64,000 nucleotides of DNA from Syngnathus acus (lineage: Eukaryota > Chordata > Actinopteri > Syngnathiformes > Syngnathidae), in contig NC_051099.1 of the NCBI RefSeq assembly GCF_901709675.1, forward strand, positions 3,286,001-3,350,000, given 5' to 3'. Positions 41,090-52,297 of the stretch are shown here, piece after piece (positions within the stretch are counted from its first letter, which is position 1; each line of letters opens with the position of its first letter). Made by a program: the position numbers and the translations under genes. The notes beneath the pieces are model-generated. The model did no database searches. It saw nothing but the letters and a program-made list of their open reading frames with translations, and was not told where the DNA came from.

Positions 41090-41564
41090 GCAGCAGCGGC
41101 AGGTCGCTGTTCTGTGCGACCAGTGGCGGCGAGAACAACGAGCGCACGCCTCCAACGACGGGAGTGTCAGCGGGAAAGCCGATCCAGTCTCTGGACTCCT
41201 CCTTGGAGATCTTCGTCATCTGCGCCCAAGGGGTCTGCAGCTTCTTCCGGACGCCTCGTCACATCGGTAGCCAAGACACAGGTACTGAAAACACACTTCA
41301 AGAAGCTTGGGAATGTTCTGGGGCTGCTTTGCTACATCTTGCTCCGGGTCCCTTTTGGATAAAATAAAACTGCAAGTCTTGTGCCGCCGATGTCAGAGAG
41401 CTTACTCTCTGCTGATTAAAAAAAAAAATCCATTTCACAAATGACAGCAGTTTTGACTGTTGCCATGGTGACCTGTAGAGAGATTTAACACTGTGGGTGT
41501 GTGTGTGTGCAGAGGACAACATGAGTGCCGCTCGGTTCCCAAGCGGAGGAAGAGACAAGTGCAG
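41090..41564 (+). other. Two candidate upstream exons of inpp5k
   Basis: 41090-41281 (acceptor CTTCCAG, donor CAG|GTACTG) and 41515-41564 (acceptor GCAGAG, donor CAG|GTGAGT) are both bounded by good splice signals. If joined to an acceptor at 42101-42103 (TTTCTCAG), one frame stays open into the inpp5k N-terminal segment through ECRSVPKRRKRQVQ. I know no homologue for this peptide. They may be 5' UTR exons, part of a longer isoform, or chance. Confidence 0.25.
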
Positions 41565-42067
41565 GTGAGTTGTTTTTTTTTGTTCTCTTGTTCGTATTCT
41601 TGCTCCCTAATTGTAATAAGAGGCTTTTGGCTGGGTTTGCGCAATGAAACTGCCATTCTTCACCTCGCTGATCTACTTACAAACACTCCGCTTAAGTCCC
41701 TGCATGTGACTTGCTTATGGAAACGCTCTTTGCTACATTTATTTAGGAAATAGAATGTAGGAAATAAAAACACAGATTTGAAACCACATTTAATAGAACG
41801 AAATGGGAAATCTAGATGATGGGGTGGATGTAAACACCTTTGAAATGGATGTAACAGCCCCCCCCCCCAAGAATTTTAGCATGCGGGTTGACCTATTACC
41901 CACTTGGGTGGAAAAGTGGAACACATCCAAAAGAAGCCTAATGCCATTGTCCGCTCATTAGTCAGCGGCCTGAGATTGCGGAATGGCGGCCTCCCGGGTA
42001 ACCCGCTTATTCCACCAGCCTCCACATTCCTCACTTAAATCTCCAAATCCATATCGCTGCTTTTATT

Positions 42068-44839
42068 ATGGACGGAGGTTTGCGGAGGACACTTCTTTCT
42101 CAGCGGACCTTTGAGGACAGCAGGAAGTTAGTTTACCCAAAGATGGACTTCCTGTCAGGCCGAGCCCGGACGCGCTCGGACAGCGCGGCGAGCGGCGCGT
42201 CCACGTCGTCGTCGTCCTCCTCCAGAATGCTTCTTCGCCAGAAGCTGGCTCAGCTCCTGAGCCGCATCGACGACATGAGCTCGGAGGACGAGGCCAGCGA
42301 GGAGATGTCGCGCACGTTGGACGACGCTTTCCAGCTATGCTCGTGCTTTGCACCGCCCACCCACGCCTTCAGGTGTACCTCCGCCAAGGCCCCATTGTAC
42401 GCGCTCGTGCTTTGCTTCGGTGTACCTAATGAAATGGCTCTAGATCGAGAAAAGCAGTTATGAAATCTAATGAATGGAAAAAACATTGCAAATGGATTGT
42501 GAGAAGGTCAAAAACTGATGAAAGAGAATCAGAATTTGAAACCAGATGCAGTGTAAACAGGTGTGAAACCAGAACTGATGTGAAAATCTGAAATGGGGTC
42601 TTCAAAAGAGAACAACTTATTTTTTATTGACCAATTTTAATCGTGTTAACAGGCTGCACATGGTGACATGGAACGTGGCCACGGCGGAGCCGCCTGATGA
42701 TGTCACCTCACTGTTGCAGCTCGACGTCCAACCGCCCACCGATCTCTACGTCGTTGGGTGAGAAACTGATGTGAAGTTAGTAAACTGATTTGAAACCAGA
42801 TGTCCGATAAAGAAGTGAATGTGTTGCGCCAGGCTACAGGAAGTGTGCGCCACGCCGGTCCGATTCATCTCGGACTTGATCGTCGAGGACTCGTGGAGTC
42901 ACGTCTTCATGGACGCACTGGCGCCGCGAGGCTTTATCAAGGTGACAAATAAACTTATGACAATTTTGGTTTTCTTGTCGTAGTCTGACGAATGCAATTC
43001 CATGTGCGTCCTATAGGTGGCGGCAGTGAGGATGCAAGGTTTGCTGCTGTTGATGTTCGCCAAACAGTCACACCTGCCTTACATCCGAGATATCCACAGC
43101 ACATACACTCGCACCGGCATCTTTGGATACTGGGTATGGATTTCAAAATTCAATAAAAAAATTAATTTCATTCTGAATTCATGTTTTTTTTTAGGGAAAC
43201 AAAGGGGCGGTGTCGGTGCGCTTTTCTTTCTACGGCCACAAGGTGTGTTTCCTCAACTGCCACCTGGCGGCGCACATGAGCCATGCCCTGCAGCGTGTCG
43301 ATGAGTTTGAGCACATCCTGGAGACGCAAGAGTTCGACACGGATGATGCACGGCGGGTTCTGGACCACAAGTTAGTCAACAACAAAAGCGGGACACAAGG
43401 ATCCATTCTACAAAGACAGAAAGTCTTTTTTTTAGGAGGGGGGGGTGAGGATAAGTTAAAAAATTCAATAAGATATCTCATCCACATTCCTGACCACACA
43501 GGCTTGTGTTCTGGTTTGGAGATTTGAACTTCCGCATTGCTGACCATGGCCTGCACTTCCTGCGCTCGTCCATCAATGGTGGACGTCTCAACCTGCTGTG
43601 GAGCAAGGACCAGGTGACCCCCCCCACACACACAGACACACACAGGTGCTACTGTACTTCCTGTTTGTGCAGCTACTCACCATGAAGAAAAAAGAGACCT
43701 TCCTGCAGGAGTTTGAGGAGGGACCCCTGAATTTCAAACCAACCTACAAGTTCAGTCGGAACTCCGACGCCTACGACCTTGGGTAACACACGTACAAATA
43801 GACAATGACAAATGTGTCTCATCCCAGACTTGTCCAAGCTAGCTCAAATCCTGTTGCTTGATCTTGTGTTGCGTCATATAGCGGCAAGAAGCGAAAGCCT
43901 GCATGGACCGACCGCATCCTATGGCGGGTCAAACCCAAAAACGTACCATCGGAAGATGACGACGACAAGTTGTCGACCGCTACGGACGACAGCCTGGACG
44001 AGTACCCTCTGGTGGTCAACCAAGATAAATACACCAGTGATATGAGCTATGGCATTAGCGACCATAAGCCTGTCATGGCTAGCTTCAGTCTGGAGGTGAG
44101 AGACAAGACAGACGACTTCATGGCCTCTTTCCTGAGCTACTGCACTTCTATGATTGGCTTGTCTGCATTCTGCATTTTTTTTTGTCGTTGCAGCTAAGGA
44201 AACACTTTGATACTCCGCTGGTTCATGTGTCACCTGAAGGCGTCTGGAGTGCCGACCAGGACGCTCTCCTCAACTACACGGTCCAGGAAGACTTCCTCTC
44301 CTCAACGTGGGACTGGATCGGCCTCTATAAGGTGCACCCCAGGAAAAACAAATCCATTTTGCTTGGCGGAGGTAATAATAGACAAACGTCGTGCTGTCGG
44401 ATCGCAGGTCGGCTTCAAGAGTTCAAGCGACTATGAGACTTTTGTGTGGGTTCGAGAGGACGAGTTGCCTGAGATTGATGAAGTCATACAGGTGATGCAT
44501 TAGCATGTAGCATATTTTACAAATAGAAATTGTATGTGCATGTGTTTCCAAACTTTTGACTGCTAATATATGTTAGCATGTGGTTTTGGTCGCCAGATCT
44601 CAGTGGATAAGGACGATATCCCTCTGCTGGGTGGGCAGTATGTACTGGGCTATTACAGCACTAACATGCAGAGCATCATTGGCCTCAGTGCTAACTTCCA
44701 GGTGAGTATTATTATATTATATTACATAGAATGTACTGTTTATTCCAAGAATCTCTTTTCAATCTTGCAGATCTTAGAGTCAAAACGTGCCGTCATGGAG
44801 GGTCTCGTGCCAGAGAACATCAATGGGCTCCGCAAATAG
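42068..44839 (+). CDS. inpp5k: Inositol polyphosphate 5-phosphatase K (SKIP), 12 exons
   Basis: Removes the 5-phosphate from PI(4,5)P2 and PI(3,4,5)P3; in mammals at the ER and membrane ruffles. Exons: 42068-42372, 42653-42757, 42833-42941, 43017-43133, 43195-43370, 43502-43613, 43673-43782, 43882-44095, 44194-44331, 44408-44491, 44597-44701, 44771-44839. Total 1644 bp, 547 aa, in phase. Catalytic strings include [60 protein letters not shown] and [10 protein letters not shown]-terminal SKICH domain ([12 protein letters not shown]) follows. Human INPP5K is 448 aa; the extra ~100 N-terminal residues are Ser-rich (SSSSSS) and acidic. The catalytic domain also resembles INPP5J, but the short tail, [11 protein letters not shown] and [13 protein letters not shown], and linkage to pitpna favour INPP5K. 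The start codon is uncertain because exons may lie further upstream. Confidence 0.85.
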
Positions 44840-44978
44840 AAGAAGAAACTTTTGTGTCCTATTAGCTTCAAGCTTGATCAAAGATGATGACTGGAAAAGA
44901 CAATACATTTAAAAGACACATTTGCATCACAAATGTTCAAAATCATACTGAAAATGTTATTTGTTAGCATTACGTATG

Positions 44979-44984
44979 AATAAA
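44979..44984 (+). terminator. inpp5k: inpp5k poly(A) signal
   Basis: AATAAA 140 bp after the stop codon, the first canonical hexamer downstream. Confidence 0.65.
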
Positions 44985-45694
44985 CTATTGTTAAAATGTA
45001 CATTTCATGGGTTTCATTGTTTCATCTGTGGTGTTTTTGGGACACACTGTAATAAAATAAAAAGAAAATAAATAAAAAGAAATAAAAAATAATAAAAATA
45101 AAAATGTGGTAGAATGATGGGGAAACAGCGATAAAGTTACCAGAGTTACGATATACTCTTGCGACAGAATATATGATCCAAATTAATTGGGGGAAAATCA
45201 TTTTGTTGACATTTCCATGGACCTAGACGTAAAAAACACGGAGTTACCAGAAATGTTACCACTTGAAGAGATGTCCCAAGCTTGATGGCACTCACTTCCG
45301 CATTCCCATGAGTCCTTGGGGCCAGGCATGGGCACTGTGTGACCATCTCCCCCTTTCACAACATCTTTGTGCGTATACACACGTGCGGGCTTAACACATC
45401 GGTTACAAAGGTAGGTTTTATCACATTTCGACGCTAAAGCTGCTTTATACGAGCTCCGATTGAATTGTGTGAGCTATTGTTGATTGAGTGTCGCTGTTAA
45501 TGCCGTTTTTACGACTAATTACTAGCTTCAAAACACTCTGGCTCACAACTAGCTAACCGAGCTAGGCTAGCGCTAACTGGCTTGCTAATGTTGTCAGCCA
45601 AAGCTTTGACTGATAATAAGAACGTATGCAATTTATTTTGTTTGGGGGGTTTTTTCCAGCAAAGGGGGACATTTTGCTCAGACGGCGTTTGACG

Positions 45695-48081
45695 ATGGGT
45701 GAGAACGTGGAGCGGCTCCTGATTCAGTTTCAGGATGAGAATGGGCAGATACTGGGCTCCTCCTTTGACGTACCTCTCGACATCACTCAGGACAAACTGC
45801 AGCTGGTCTGCAATGCCTTGCTGCAGAAGGTACAAAAGTTACACACACATGAATGAGTAGACTTTATTTCACGTCATTTTTGTCCTTTTCAGGAGGAGCC
45901 GGTGCCATTGGCGTTCTTCGCTCGTGGTGACACTGAGATCGTATCCAGCCTGGGCGCCTGCATTAAGAATCTGGGATGGGAGACGGAGCAGGTGCTGCCG
46001 GTGCTGTACCAGCCCCAAGCCGTGTTCCGGGTGCGAGCCGTCACCCGCTGCACCAGCACGCTCCAGGGGCACACCGAAGCCGTCATCTCCACTGCTTTCA
46101 GTCCCACCGGCAAGTGAGTGGCGTGGGAGAGCCTTGTTTTAGATCACGAGTGCTGCTTTGACTTGTGACTCAAGAGTTTTATGTAAAATGTTAATTGGTT
46201 GTTTTCAGATATTTGGCTAGCGGGTCCGGTGACACCACTGTGCGCTTTTGGGACTTGATGACAGAGACGCCGCATTACACTGCCAAAGGTACGCTCGCCG
46301 CGCTACACCTCTTAGCTAAAATGTTAGTGCAGCATGCTAACTTCTTTTGGATTGTGTTTTATTTGGACTAGGTCACTCACATTGGGTTCTGAGCATCGCC
46401 TGGTCACCTGATGGCAAGAAGCTTGCGTCGGGGTGCAAAAACAGTCAGGTGAGTTGGCAAAACACGCACGCGTGCACTTGCTTGTCACAGATGTATATTT
46501 AATTTTTTTTTTATAGATCTTTCTGTGGGATCCAGTGACAGGCACACAAATGGGGAAGACCCTGACTGGACACAGCAAGTGGATCACTTGGCTTTGCTGG
46601 GAACCACTTCACCTGTAAGTATCGCTAATATCTCTTTATCCTGAAAATTGACACGGAATCCTTGAATCCGCCTTGAAAATGTCATTTTTGTATTTAAGAA
46701 TTGTGACCCTTAAATCTCTGAGGTAGTCCTAGGAAAGCTCTAGCTGTCCCAATACCCTTGTGTGCACCTCAACCACTGAACTGTCTTTTATTTTTGCCAG
46801 CAACGCTGAGTGCCGCTACCTAGCGAGCAGCTCCAAAGACGGCTCGGTGCGCATCTGGGACGTGGTGCTGGGGCGCTGTGACAAGATCCTGACGGGCCAC
46901 ACGCAGTCGGTCACTTGCGTCAAGTGGGGCGGCGACGGACTGCTATACACATCGTCCCAGGACCGGACCGTCAAAGTGTGGCGGGCCAAAGATGTGAGTC
47001 CCGTCGGCCAGGCGTTGTGGTTAAAAGCGACTCTGAACGAGCCTCCGTTTGTTGTCTTTTAGGGGGTCCAGTGCAGGACGCTGCAGGGCCACGCCCACTG
47101 GGTCAACACGCTGGCTCTCAGCACCGACTACGTGCTAAGGACCGGCGCCTTTGAACCGGCCAACGCCACTGTCAACCCACAGGACCTCAGAGGATCACGT
47201 AAGAAGATAAAATGTCTTTTTGCTCTTCATTACATTTTAAGTGTGGGGAAGTCTTAATTCTAATACATCGTCTTCTCCTAGTGGAGGAACTTAAGGACAA
47301 AGCCTTGCAGAGATACAACAATGTTCGGGTATGTTTATTTGTTGTTGTCTTTCTAAATTTAAGTACATACTTTAATAAATCTATGACTTTGCGCTCCCAC
47401 AGGGTTCCAATCCGGAGCGCTTGGTGTCAGGCTCGGACGACTTCACTTTGTTCCTGTGGAATCCCGCCGAGGAGAAGAAGCCTCTCGCCCGAATGACGGG
47501 CCACAGCGCCCTGGTCAACGAGGTGCTCTTCTCCCCGGACACCCGCCTGCTCGCCTCGGCCTCCTTCGACAAGTCCGTCAAAATCTGGGACGGTCGCACC
47601 GGGAAGTAAGTAGTACCGCTGTTAACCACACTGCGGCGCTGTCCACCAAGCTCAACGGCGTGGCACCTCTTCACGGCAGGTACTTGATGTCCCTCCGTGG
47701 CCACGTGGGCTCCGTGTATCAGGTGGCGTGGTCATCCGACAGCCGGCTGCTGGTGAGCGGCAGCAGCGACAGCACGCTCAAAGTGTGGGACGTCAAGAGC
47801 GGGAAGCTCAACATGGATCTTCCGGGACACGCCGATGAGGTGAGGCGACATTTAGAAAATGCTTCAATAGTATTCTTCGACAGTATTTTTTAAGCACTGC
47901 ATACTATTTGCTTTCATGCAGGTATTTGCTGTGGATTGGAGTCCCGACGGACAACGAGTGGCCAGCGGCGGCAAAGACAAATGCCTCAGAATGTAGGTCA
48001 AAATACCCGCAAACCTTTTCTATCTATTCAAATCACCCACCCTGACTTATTTCTGGGTGCCTTTACAGATGGAGAAGGTAA
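45695..48081 (+). CDS. nle1: Notchless homologue 1, WD40 ribosome-assembly factor (12 coding exons)
   Basis: Nucle(ol)ar factor of pre-60S maturation; its N-terminal domain is the ligand of the AAA ATPase Midasin (MDN1) that drives release, and it was first found as a Notch modulator. Exons: 45695-45829, 45893-46113, 46209-46288, 46372-46448, 46517-46614, 46801-46993, 47063-47198, 47282-47328, 47403-47605, 47680-47839, 47922-47992, 48069-48081. Total 1434 bp, 477 aa (human 485). The NLE domain is residues 1-90, followed by eight WD40 repeats (for example [43 protein letters not shown]) and ending CLRIWRR. The ATG sits just after an acceptor near 45659. A 5' non-coding exon ending about 45411 (AAAG|GTAGG) is plausible. 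Start choice follows the family ([15 protein letters not shown]). Confidence 0.96.
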
Positions 48082-48351
48082 CCAAAATGGCCGCTACCCC
48101 GATTCCATTCCTGTCAAGAGATTGGAGAGCTGGAGTAAAGGTGCTTTACAAAAAAAAAATGTTGTCATGGCAACTCACCGACACAAGGTCAGAATATAAG
48201 GGACTTGGGTGGAATGTGTCGGTGACAGTCGGGGGACTGCTTATGATTCCCCCCACGGCCTCAGCGTTTAATCTCCTTTGTTAAAGCCTCAACCTGCAGA
48301 TCTCAGAACTGCAATCGATTCACACGTACATGACCCCCAATAACTCCCGCT

Positions 48352-48357
48352 AATAAA
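48352..48357 (+). terminator. nle1: nle1 poly(A) signal
   Basis: AATAAA 271 bp after the nle1 stop codon. It faces the slc25a1 signal at 48393-48398. Confidence 0.6.
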
Positions 48358-48392
48358 CGTACGTCATAGATTTTCCATTTAACACAGCAATG

Positions 48393-48398
48393 TTTATT
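48393..48398 (-). terminator. slc25a1: slc25a1 candidate poly(A) signal
   Basis: AATAAA on the minus strand, about 1.1 kb past the slc25a1 stop. It implies that the long 3' UTR fills 48399-49531, which holds no other supported gene. Confidence 0.45.
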
Positions 48399-49531
48399 AC
48401 ACCATTAAAAGCTCCATTTAATACCTGATGTCATTTAACAGTCAAAACATTAAACAGTCACACACACAAATGGGAGTAATGTTCTCATGCAAAACAGGGC
48501 TCATGATTTTAGTTTGGCAAATAAAAAAGGGAGGGACTCTGAAGGCATCCTATCGATTGTGTGCGTGATCGAGCCCCCCCTACCAAGAGTAAAAAACTGT
48601 TCATCTAACTTGATAGAAAAGAACATGAAGGAAACATGAAAACACGAATGATAAGAATCGAGAAATGGGCAGCGATATAAAGACCCTCGCACCATGTTTG
48701 CTTTTACAAACTCTGGATTTTGCTCTCAAAATGGCCACTTGAAACAAAAAGGCTGACCACCTTGAATTTCTGTTTTCGAAACGCTGTGTTGTAATAGCGC
48801 AACAAGTATGAGTATCGAATAAAACAGACATAATTAGCATGTGGCTAATATACAAATCGACCCCACCATAATAACAACTAATAACGGTTGATGAAAAATA
48901 AAAAGTGATATCTTAAAGCTATCTGTGCCGTCTTCTTCGGATAATGCTGAAAAGGAGTTGCATGTGAAAGTCTGTTAGCACTGACCAAGACAGACTTAGC
49001 ATGTGGCTAATGAAAAATGATATAAAAGCAGCGTGTGATGTGAAAATGGTGTGCTGGCTTCTAGGTTTTTTAGCTTCACGTGTACTTCTACAACCATAAC
49101 ATGAAATCAAAAGATTCGACTTATTAGCCAAGCAGCTAATAGATAATTCCCCACCCAAAAAGCAGCATGAATCAACTTAGTGATCCCAAAAAGTGAAAAA
49201 AAACAGACCTTGGTAACAAAGGACTTTGTGCATGTGTTTTTCCCAAAACCAAAAAACAGTGTGCTCACCAACATCCTCCAAACAGAATAAATAATATAAA
49301 TTAAAAACCCGATGTGAACCAAAGTATTGGGGCTCTCAAATGAATTAATTGCCCCGCCTCCTTAGTTTTTCCAGTTCCAGTGTCTCAAAACGTATGCTTG
49401 CTTTTTATGTCTTTGTTCAACCTTCATTGCAGTATTTCAGTGCTGGAAAATATTCCTAAAGCAACATGTGGAAATGTCTGGCTGAGTGCTTTCCAGAAGG
49501 CTTTGCCAATCTTCTTTCAGGTGAGTCCTGC

Positions 49532-51598
49532 CTACTGGGTTTTCCACACGTTGTTGAGCAACTTGACCACCTCCTCATAGATGACAAAGACGATGGCTAC
49601 ATCCAAGCACACGCGGCCCAGCCGAGGAACGGTCCCCTTGTAGAACCTTTTGGGATGGGATGGAACAGGAAGACCATTGTTATGCTCGTAGCTAGTAAAG
49701 GATTGGACTGAGGCAACTCACGCTTGCGGTCCTTCCTGCTTGAGGATCTGGAAAGCACAGTCCACTGTGTTCTTGTAGCGATGGGCATCCAGACCCTTTA
49801 AAACATGATCCTTAGAAACTTTTCCAAGGTTAAACAACAAATGTGTCAACTAACCTGCATTCTGGTCTTGACCACATCCAGAGGCGTGTTGCCGAAAACG
49901 CTGGCGGCCCCCGCCGTGGCTCCAAACATGGCTGTGACGATTGGGTGCAATTCCTTTCTGGGATCGTCACCTTTAGGGCCGACCAAAATATCACTTATGT
50001 GCAAGAACTGCATGTTTCTGATCTATTGGGTCAGGGAATATCGGAAAGCCATGCTGTCAGCTACTTGAGTGTGATTCTTACCTTTGTACCAATTACGTAA
50101 TGCGTTCATCACGTAAAATCGGATGGCCTGATTGGTTCCCTGCTTGAGCACGGTTGCTGTCAGACCTTGATACGTCCCCCGGACCCCTAAAGGAAAAGCA
50201 GATGAAGCTAATAGTCGTCATAGTAGCTTGACTTTGAAGTCTTACCTTGCTCTCTGATGATCTCGCTGACACCGTGAAAGAAACCCCGGTACCGAGGCCT
50301 CATCGAACACTGGTCGTGAATCAGCTTCACCTGCAGTGAGGTCCAAACAACAGTCATATGAATGTCCCCATCACAAACCCGCACCGCCCTTTCACCTTGA
50401 GCGTCTCCATGGGACACACGATGACGATAGCCTCGGCTATTCCCGCACCCAAGCCGCACAGGAGGCTCCGTGTGTTGTCCAGTCTGCCCGTAGCATCTCG
50501 CATTGGGTTGCTGAGGATCTCGAAGGTGCCGAATCTGATGGGGAATGGATTAACTTGAGATGTGGTGGTCTTGGTTCTTGATCCTTTTGTGTTTTCACTG
50601 CACAGGTTAAGTCAACCGCAAACCATGATGGGATCAGGCTCCATGTCCTTCCGTTTATGATGGCTTGCTTGAGCGTAAAAACTGATCCGGATTAGGTTCG
50701 TCACGCCTTGGGGAAAATCTATCACTTGGAACAGAAATCAAACCTGACTGCCGACTTGGGGATGGAGCCGTAGAGCAGCGAGCTGAGCCCTCGGTACAGG
50801 CCTCTGAGACCGTGATCCTGCACAGTTAGCTTCACGCAGTCACCTGCCAACAACGGGGACATTAAGTCAAGCCCAGACAGGAAGTGGACAGACGGTTTCA
50901 TCCTGGCGTGACCGACCGATGCCCCGGTAGCGTGGCGGGTTGGCTCGTTCGTCCAGCTGCAGTTGAGTCTTGACGTACTCCGTCGGGAAGGTGATACAAA
51001 TCTCGATTCCGCCCGCGATCCCACCTGAGGGGAGGAATTGGGTTAATGGGCACACATTAGATGACCTTTTGCCCATTTGTTCCATGAAATTGTATTAATT
51101 TAGTCCAAATGGTGTTTCTCTTATTGGTCAGGTCATAATCGCACAGCTTTCAATTGGCCTGACACTATGGAATGGAAGAATTATTATGTCTGATTTATAC
51201 ATTACTGCAAATGGTTTTGTAGAGCCCGGTTAAAGAAACTACTAGCATGGAAGTAGACAGACGTTTTGCTTGATGAGCATCACAGTCTGCTGGATTGCCT
51301 TTGTGACCCAGTTTGCCTTATTAGGCGCCAGCTTGTGCAAAAGCAGCTCTGCAGTCATTGCAATCGGCTCAAAGTAGCGTTTAAGGAGGAAGAAGAAAAA
51401 CGAAACGAGCGGACCTGCTAGGATAGCCTTCCCAGGATGCGTTATCTTCCTACCCCCTACCGCCGCCGCCGCCAGACTCCTCCTGGCCGTGTATGAGTGC
51501 CTCAGCGACAGCGGAGGCGAGAGCGCCGACCCGGGCAAAGCTTTCCGCCGCCGGCCGTCGCCTTTCTCGCAAGGGAGAGGGGGCTTATCGAGCGGCAT
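49532..51598 (-). CDS. slc25a1: Mitochondrial tricarboxylate (citrate) carrier, 9 exons
   Basis: Inner-membrane carrier exchanging mitochondrial citrate/isocitrate for cytosolic malate, supplying acetyl-CoA for lipid synthesis. Exons: 51598-51415, 51024-50917, 50843-50744, 50534-50396, 50330-50246, 50186-50082, 49970-49855, 49795-49722, 49646-49532. Total 1026 bp, 341 aa; human 311 aa. The three carrier signatures PX[DE]XX[KR] are seen as [18 protein letters not shown] and TPLDVVKTR. Other family strings are [37 protein letters not shown] and [18 protein letters not shown]. The start MPLDKPPLP gives a basic 50-residue leader before [11 protein letters not shown]. An in-frame ATG at 51715 would add 39 residues and cannot be excluded. 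Teleosts may carry two copies, and I cannot say a or b. Confidence 0.95.
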
Positions 51599-51734
51599 GC
51601 TGGTGGATAGAAGGCTTCGCTGCAATGACAACAACAAGACAGGCTGCGAGGGTGTGCCAACAATGTATGGGGAGGGAGGGAGGGGTGGAGAGGTGGTGCT
51701 GATGTTAGTATGCAAGGCAGTGGGTCAACTGAGA

Positions 51735-51864
51735 GGACCACCTCATTGGCTGGGGGTGATATGGGTTGGTCATGTGATCTAGCGCCGCCTCGCTGGACCA
51801 CCTCATTGGCTGGGGTATTGTGGGTTGGTCATGTGATCTAGCGCCGTCTCGCTGGACCAATAAG
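51735..51864 (-). promoter_or_regulatory. slc25a1: Tandemly duplicated promoter unit of slc25a1
   Basis: Two near-identical units, 51735-51794 (60 bp) and 51795-51853 (59 bp), are followed by the first bases of a third (GGACCAATAAG). Each carries an inverted CCAAT box (CTCATTGGCTGGGG) and TCATGTGATC, an M-box/E-box type motif. The array ends about 140 bp upstream of the ATG at 51598, so it is probably in the core promoter. Confidence 0.6.
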
Positions 51865-52257
51865 ATGGAGGATGTGTTTTTATTAACGATGCTCTAGTGC
51901 GCGATAAGCAGCAGCAGATATCGTTAATAAAAATAACGAGGAAAATGTATTGAAGTTGTTGAATTAACCAGCCAAACTCATAAAGGAAATTAAATTTATT
52001 TCATTTTTATGCACGCTAACACCCGGCAGCATAAGCTCAGTTGATATTAAAACAAATGTTTATGTTTGTACCCAAATGAAATCCAGTTAATTTAATAAAA
52101 AAATATATAATGAAAACCCACCCATTTAAATATAAACTAAAATAATCACACATGCTTGCTTACTCTATGCCGTTATCAATTTTATTCACCTCCTGTTTCT
52201 GCATATCTTCACGTCATATAAAAAAGACAAACAGCAACAAAAAAAAAGTTTTTTTCC
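51865..52257. other. Short intergenic stretch between slc25a1 and its upstream neighbour
   Basis: AT-rich DNA with no exon or RNA gene that I can support. It separates the slc25a1 promoter from the 3' end of the next minus-strand gene. Confidence 0.6.
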
Positions 52258-52263
52258 TTTATT
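52258..52263 (-). terminator. Poly(A) signal of the unrecognised zinc-finger gene
   Basis: AATAAA on the minus strand, 35 bp after the TAG at 52298-52300. It supports the end of the gene model. Confidence 0.5.
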
Positions 52264-52297
52264 ATTAGCATGGTCATTGGTGATGTATGGCAAAATT

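Noticed and set aside
41050-41275. Minus-strand open frame (QTPWAQMTKISKEESRDWIG...) opposite the 41090 candidate exon
   Set aside because: It looks protein-like, but has no donor or acceptor that extends it and no known homologue. It is probably the shadow of a CG-richer segment.
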